Shown piece by piece: positions 6,281-9,507 of a stretch of 9,507 nt of DNA. Each line of letters opens with the position of its first letter. The stretch's first letter is position 1. Under the pieces are notes generated by a model. It made no database searches. It was not told where the DNA came from and was given only the letters and a program-made list of their open reading frames with translations. Origin of the DNA: Clostridiales bacterium (GTDB lineage Bacteria; Bacillota; Clostridia; Christensenellales; Aristaeellaceae); NCBI GenBank assembly GCA_004552515.1, contig SFOF01000071.1:1-9507 (forward strand). Reading direction: 5' to 3'. The position numbers and the translations under genes are program-made.

Positions 6281-6321
6281 GGCTCAATAAGAAGTAATAT
6301 CGAAGGGACTGAGCAGACACG

Positions 6322-8193
6322 ATGAATGCCTATCTTGTCGGATGCAACTACTGGGCCTCTCATGCCGGAACGGAAATGTGGGCGCGCTGGAGTGAGGAAA
6401 CCGTAGACCGCGACTTCGCCGAGCTTAAAAAGTACGGCGTGCGCACGCTGCGCGTCTTCCCCAACTGGCGCGATTTCCAGCCGATCCATCTGCTGAGAGC
6501 CGGCGGCGGCGAGCCGCGCGAATACCGCATGCACGGCGAAACGCCGCTTAAAACGCCCTATGATCTCGACGAAGCGTGCATGGAACACTTTCACACGCTC
6601 TGCCGCCTGGCCGAAAAGCACGGTCTTACGCTGCTGGTGAGCATCGTCACCGGCTGGATGAGCGGCCGGCTGTTCGTCCCGCCCATGCTGGAGGGCAAAG
6701 ACATACTGACCGACCCAGAATGTCTGATGTGGGAAAGCCGCTTCACGCGCGCGTTCGTGCGCGAAATGAAGAGGGAAAAAAGCATCGTTGCCTGGGATCT
6801 GGGCAACGAGTGCAACTGTATGCAGCCCGTAGCCGATCCCGCGTCGGGCTATCTGTGGGTATATACCATATCGAGCGCCATTCGCCTTGAGGACGATACG
6901 CGCCCTGTCATTTCCGGAATGCACGCGATCAGGCCGGACGGCGGCTGGACGTTCGCGCATCAGGGCGAGCTGACCGATATTCTCACGCCGCATCCGTATC
7001 CATCGATCTTCTCGAACCAGGACACCGAGCCGCTGACCGAGCTGAAAACCACGCTCTACCCCACCGCTCAGGTGCTCTATTACGCCGGCCTGTCCGGAAA
7101 GCCGGCCATGATCGAGGAAACCGGCACGTTCAACGATATGCTGGGCAATCCCGATATGGCCGCGCGCTACGCCAACACGAGCCTGTTCTCCGGCTGGGCG
7201 AACGGCTCGCACGGCATGCTCTGGTGGTGCGCGCACGATCAGACGCAGCTCGACTTTCCGCCCTACGACTGGAATATGTGCGAAAACGAGCTGGGCCTTC
7301 TGCGCGGCGACTACTCGCCCAAGCCCATCGCGCACGCCATGGCGCGCTTTACGCAGATGCTCGAATCCATGCCCTTCGACGCGCTGCCCGAGCGGCAGAC
7401 CGACGCGGTGTGCGTCCTCACGCGCGGCCAGAACCCGCTTTTGATCAACCTCGCCGTGACCGTACTGAGCAAGCAGAGCGGCCTTGAAGCGCGCTTTGTG
7501 AGCGGCGACGATTCCGTGATCCCCGAAGCGCCGGTCTATCTGCTGCCCTGCCTGTGCGGCGCGTCTCCCCTGCCGGTGACGACGCTTGGCGAGCTGTTCC
7601 GGCGCGTTGAAGAGGACGGCGCGACGATCTACATATCGCTCGACACCGGCCTTATGACCGCCTTTGAGACGCGCACAGGGCTTACGCCCGTCTCCCGCCA
7701 GAACCGCGCGGGAACCGTGACGATGCGCTATAACGGCCATGCGCTGCCCCTCACGGGCGGCAAGGAGCTGACCACCTCTCCCGCGGGCTGCGAGGTGCTC
7801 GCCCGCGACGAGCACGGCACGATCCTCTTTTCCCGCCATGCGCTGGGCAAGGGGCAGGTGTATCTGCTCTCCGCGCCGCTCGAGAGCATGATTGCCGAAA
7901 CGCCCGGCATTGTATCATCCGAGGACAGCGCGCCCTATTACGAAATTTACCGGGCCGTGGGCGCGCGCGTGCTGGCTGAAAAGGCGGCGCGCTGCGACAA
8001 TCCCTTTATAGGACTGACGCTGCACCCGCTGGGCGAAAACGACCTCATCGGCGTTCTGATGAACTATTCCGGCCGCGATCAGGACGCGCGGCTTACTCTT
8101 CAGAAGGACTGGCGGCTCACCCCGCTGTTCGGCGATTCGTCTCGACCCATTCCTCCCAACGACGCTCTGGTAATTCGACTTGAGAAAGGATGA
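6322..8193 (+). CDS. Clan GH-A glycoside hydrolase with long C-terminal region
   Basis: This 623-residue protein has an N-terminal (beta/alpha)8 barrel of clan GH-A (GH5-like cellulase/mannanase superfamily), residues about 1-350. It opens with GCNYWAS (7-13), then LRVFPNWRDFQP (43-54). WDLGNECN (158-165) supplies the acid/base E163. MIEETG (263-268) supplies the nucleophile, E266 by analogy with E-F-G in GH5, or E265. WWCAHDQT (301-308) is the usual Trp-rich last strand. Residues about 360-560 look like an alpha/beta domain, reminiscent of the glutamine-amidotransferase-like domain of GH42 enzymes, followed by a beta-rich tail to 623. There is no signal peptide, so it acts on an imported oligosaccharide or glycoside inside the cell. 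The barrel begins at residue 4-7, supporting the ATG; the Shine-Dalgarno GAAGGGA (6302-6308) is rather distant, 13 nt. The exact GH family and linkage cannot be given. Confidence 0.85.
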   Translation: MNAYLVGCNYWASHAGTEMWARWSEETVDRDFAELKKYGVRTLRVFPNWRDFQPIHLLRAGGGEPREYRMHGETPLKTPYDLDEACMEHFHTLCRLAEKHGLTLLVSIVTGWMSGRLFVPPMLEGKDILTDPECLMWESRFTRAFVREMKREKSIVAWDLGNECNCMQPVADPASGYLWVYTISSAIRLEDDTRPVISGMHAIRPDGGWTFAHQGELTDILTPHPYPSIFSNQDTEPLTELKTTLYPTAQVLYYAGLSGKPAMIEETGTFNDMLGNPDMAARYANTSLFSGWANGSHGMLWWCAHDQTQLDFPPYDWNMCENELGLLRGDYSPKPIAHAMARFTQMLESMPFDALPERQTDAVCVLTRGQNPLLINLAVTVLSKQSGLEARFVSGDDSVIPEAPVYLLPCLCGASPLPVTTLGELFRRVEEDGATIYISLDTGLMTAFETRTGLTPVSRQNRAGTVTMRYNGHALPLTGGKELTTSPAGCEVLARDEHGTILFSRHALGKGQVYLLSAPLESMIAETPGIVSSEDSAPYYEIYRAVGARVLAEKAARCDNPFIGLTLHPLGENDLIGVLMNYSGRDQDARLTLQKDWRLTPLFGDSSRPIPPNDALVIRLEKG

Positions 8194-8199
8194 ACCATC

Positions 8200-9507
8200 A
8201 TGAGTAAGGTCTTTCAGGAAAAGCAGACGTTCCGCATGGCCTGGCTGGACAAAAACAACCCGCTGCCCGATTTGCAGCTGCCCCCGACCGCGCCCGAAAA
8301 GCTCACATGGGACGAAAGCCTGACCGAGGAGGACGCGCGCTACTTCACCTACGGGCATGTGAACTCCATACTGCCCTATCAGTTTCAGGACAACTACACG
8401 CAGGATAAGACCGAACAGAAGCAGACCGTCGTCGTGCTGGAGAACGCGCACATCCGCGCCGAGTTCCTGCCCTGGATGGGCGGTCGCCTGTGGTCGCTCA
8501 AAAAGGACGGCCGCGAGCTGCTCTGCCACAATCCCGTGGTTCAGCCGCGCAATCTGGCGCTGCGCAACGCCTGGTGCTCCGGCGGCGTGGAATGGAACAT
8601 CGGTCTGCGCGGCCACCACATGATGACCTGCTCGCCCATGTTTACGGAGCTGCTGCATCTCGACGACGGTACTGCCGGCGTGCGCTTCTTTGAATTTGAG
8701 CGCCTGCGCGGCGTGGCCTATCGCGTAGAGGCGTATCTGCCGCCGCAGTCGGAAGTTCTGTTCGTGCAAATGACCATCGAGAACCCTGCCGACAACGGCG
8801 TAACCCCCATGTACTGGTGGAGCAACATCGCCGTCAATGAGGGCGAGGGCACGCGCATCGTCGTGCCCGCCGACGGCGCGATCATGACCGACTACCGCGA
8901 GGGCAGCCTGCACGTCTCCCGCGTGCCCGTGCCCATGTACGAGGGCGTCGACGGCAGCTTCCCGGTCAATCTGCGCCACGCCATCGATTTCTTCTATGAT
9001 ATTCCGAAGAACCACCGCAAGTATATCGCCGCCCTCAAGCACGGCACGCGCGGCCTGGTTCAGTTTTCCACCGACCGGCTGCTCGGCCGCAAGCTGTTCG
9101 TCTGGGGCATGAACAAGGGCGGCCGCCACTGGCAGGAGTTCCTCGCAGACGAGCACACCACCTACGCCGAGATTCAGGCGGGGCTGGCGCACACGCAGAA
9201 CGAGCACATCCCCATGCCCGCCGGCGCCGTGTGGAGCTGGCTGGAGGGCTACGGCGAGCTGAATGTGGACGACGTGACCGATCTGCCCTACCCCGAGGCG
9301 GGCGCGCGCGTGACCGAGGCGCTCAACAAGCTCTGTCCGCAGAGCGCGCTGCTCGAGGAGCAGGCCGGCCGCGCCGCGAAGATCGCCCGCGCTCACGGCG
9401 AGATGATCGTCTACGGCTCGGGCTGGGGCGCGCTGGAGAACAAACGCCGCGCCGCCGACAATCTGCCGCCTCTGAGCGAGGTCTGCCTTTTCCCGGACGA
9501 TTCCATC
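8200..9507 (+). CDS. DUF5107-domain protein, C-terminus cut by window end
   Basis: 436 codons are present with no stop. After about 75 residues of leader, the DUF5107 domain begins: the VVVLENAHIRAEFLPWMGGR segment (77-96), LWSL, RELLCHNPVVQPRNLALRNA (105-124), WCSGGVEWNIG (125-135), the CSP of MMTCSP (141-146), and MYWWSNIAVNEGEGTRIVVP (204-223). These positions match the family pattern of a large beta-sandwich related to sugar mutarotase/carbohydrate-active folds. The later part contains YGSGWGALE (about 407-415) and CLFPDD, the usual link before a TPR-repeat C-terminal half, which would lie beyond the window. No signal peptide is seen. An AAAGGA site 9 nt before the ATG overlaps the end of the glycosidase gene (6-nt gap), so the two are one operon. 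DUF5107 proteins have no settled function that I can state; a role in handling the glycosidase substrate or product is inferred. Confidence 0.88.
   Translation, partial: MSKVFQEKQTFRMAWLDKNNPLPDLQLPPTAPEKLTWDESLTEEDARYFTYGHVNSILPYQFQDNYTQDKTEQKQTVVVLENAHIRAEFLPWMGGRLWSLKKDGRELLCHNPVVQPRNLALRNAWCSGGVEWNIGLRGHHMMTCSPMFTELLHLDDGTAGVRFFEFERLRGVAYRVEAYLPPQSEVLFVQMTIENPADNGVTPMYWWSNIAVNEGEGTRIVVPADGAIMTDYREGSLHVSRVPVPMYEGVDGSFPVNLRHAIDFFYDIPKNHRKYIAALKHGTRGLVQFSTDRLLGRKLFVWGMNKGGRHWQEFLADEHTTYAEIQAGLAHTQNEHIPMPAGAVWSWLEGYGELNVDDVTDLPYPEAGARVTEALNKLCPQSALLEEQAGRAAKIARAHGEMIVYGSGWGALENKRRAADNLPPLSEVCLFPDDSI

Noticed and set aside
6274..7839. A 521-codon open frame on the minus strand opposite the glycosidase gene
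   Set aside because: Same antisense effect; the + strand has catalytic motifs, a promoter and an operon partner, while this frame shows none.
7915..9396. A 493-codon open frame on the minus strand opposite the DUF5107 gene
   Set aside because: Low-information His/Val/Ala-rich translation and no ribosome binding site that I could support; the DUF5107 motifs on the + strand are decisive.

Overview
The window is visibly GC-rich, gene-dense bacterial DNA. Codons end mostly in G or C, there are strong GGAGG-type ribosome binding sites, and three promoters on the + strand are close to the housekeeping sigma (sigma-A/sigma-70) consensus with exact 17-bp spacers. The gene families (a DUF5107 protein, a PF12831-type FAD oxidoreductase, a cytosolic clan GH-A glycosidase, an AraC/cupin regulator) suggest a carbohydrate-fermenting Bacillota, perhaps a high-GC gut Clostridia lineage such as Christensenellales. 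That placement is inference; there is no rRNA, tRNA or other marker gene. I see no mobile element, CRISPR array or RNA gene.

Layout. (1) 3-110, minus: the start of an unrecognised, probably divergent gene, followed by a 115-bp AT-richer spacer. (2) 226-1652, plus: a two-gene unit with an ATGA stop/start overlap. It encodes a divergent stand-alone CbiC/CobH (precorrin-8X methylmutase) paralogue and a soluble metallophosphoesterase, and ends in a strong intrinsic terminator that begins at the stop codon. (3) 1675-3515, plus: a consensus promoter and a monocistronic FAD-dependent oxidoreductase, ending in a hairpin that can terminate in both directions. (4) 3578-4426, minus: an EamA/DMT-type membrane transporter starting at GTG. 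(5) 4427-4600: a divergent promoter region carrying an inverted repeat around the -35 box of the next gene. (6) 4601-6255, plus: a cytosolic glycerophosphodiester phosphodiesterase, then an AraC-family regulator with an N-terminal cupin-like domain. (7) 6252-9507, plus: a promoter overlapping the AraC stop codon, then a clan GH-A glycoside hydrolase with an extended C-terminal region and a DUF5107 protein cut by the window end.

How they may work together (inference): the regulator, glycosidase and DUF5107 protein look like an intracellular glycoside-processing module under local AraC-type control. The FAD oxidoreductase and the transporter are neighbours that may handle the same compound. No ABC or PTS sugar importer is in the window, so the substrate cannot be read from the sequence. 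The CbiC-like/metallophosphoesterase pair is functionally separate. It is the most unusual item, because the CbiC-like protein lacks the catalytic histidine expected of a true methylmutase while keeping the rest of the fold.
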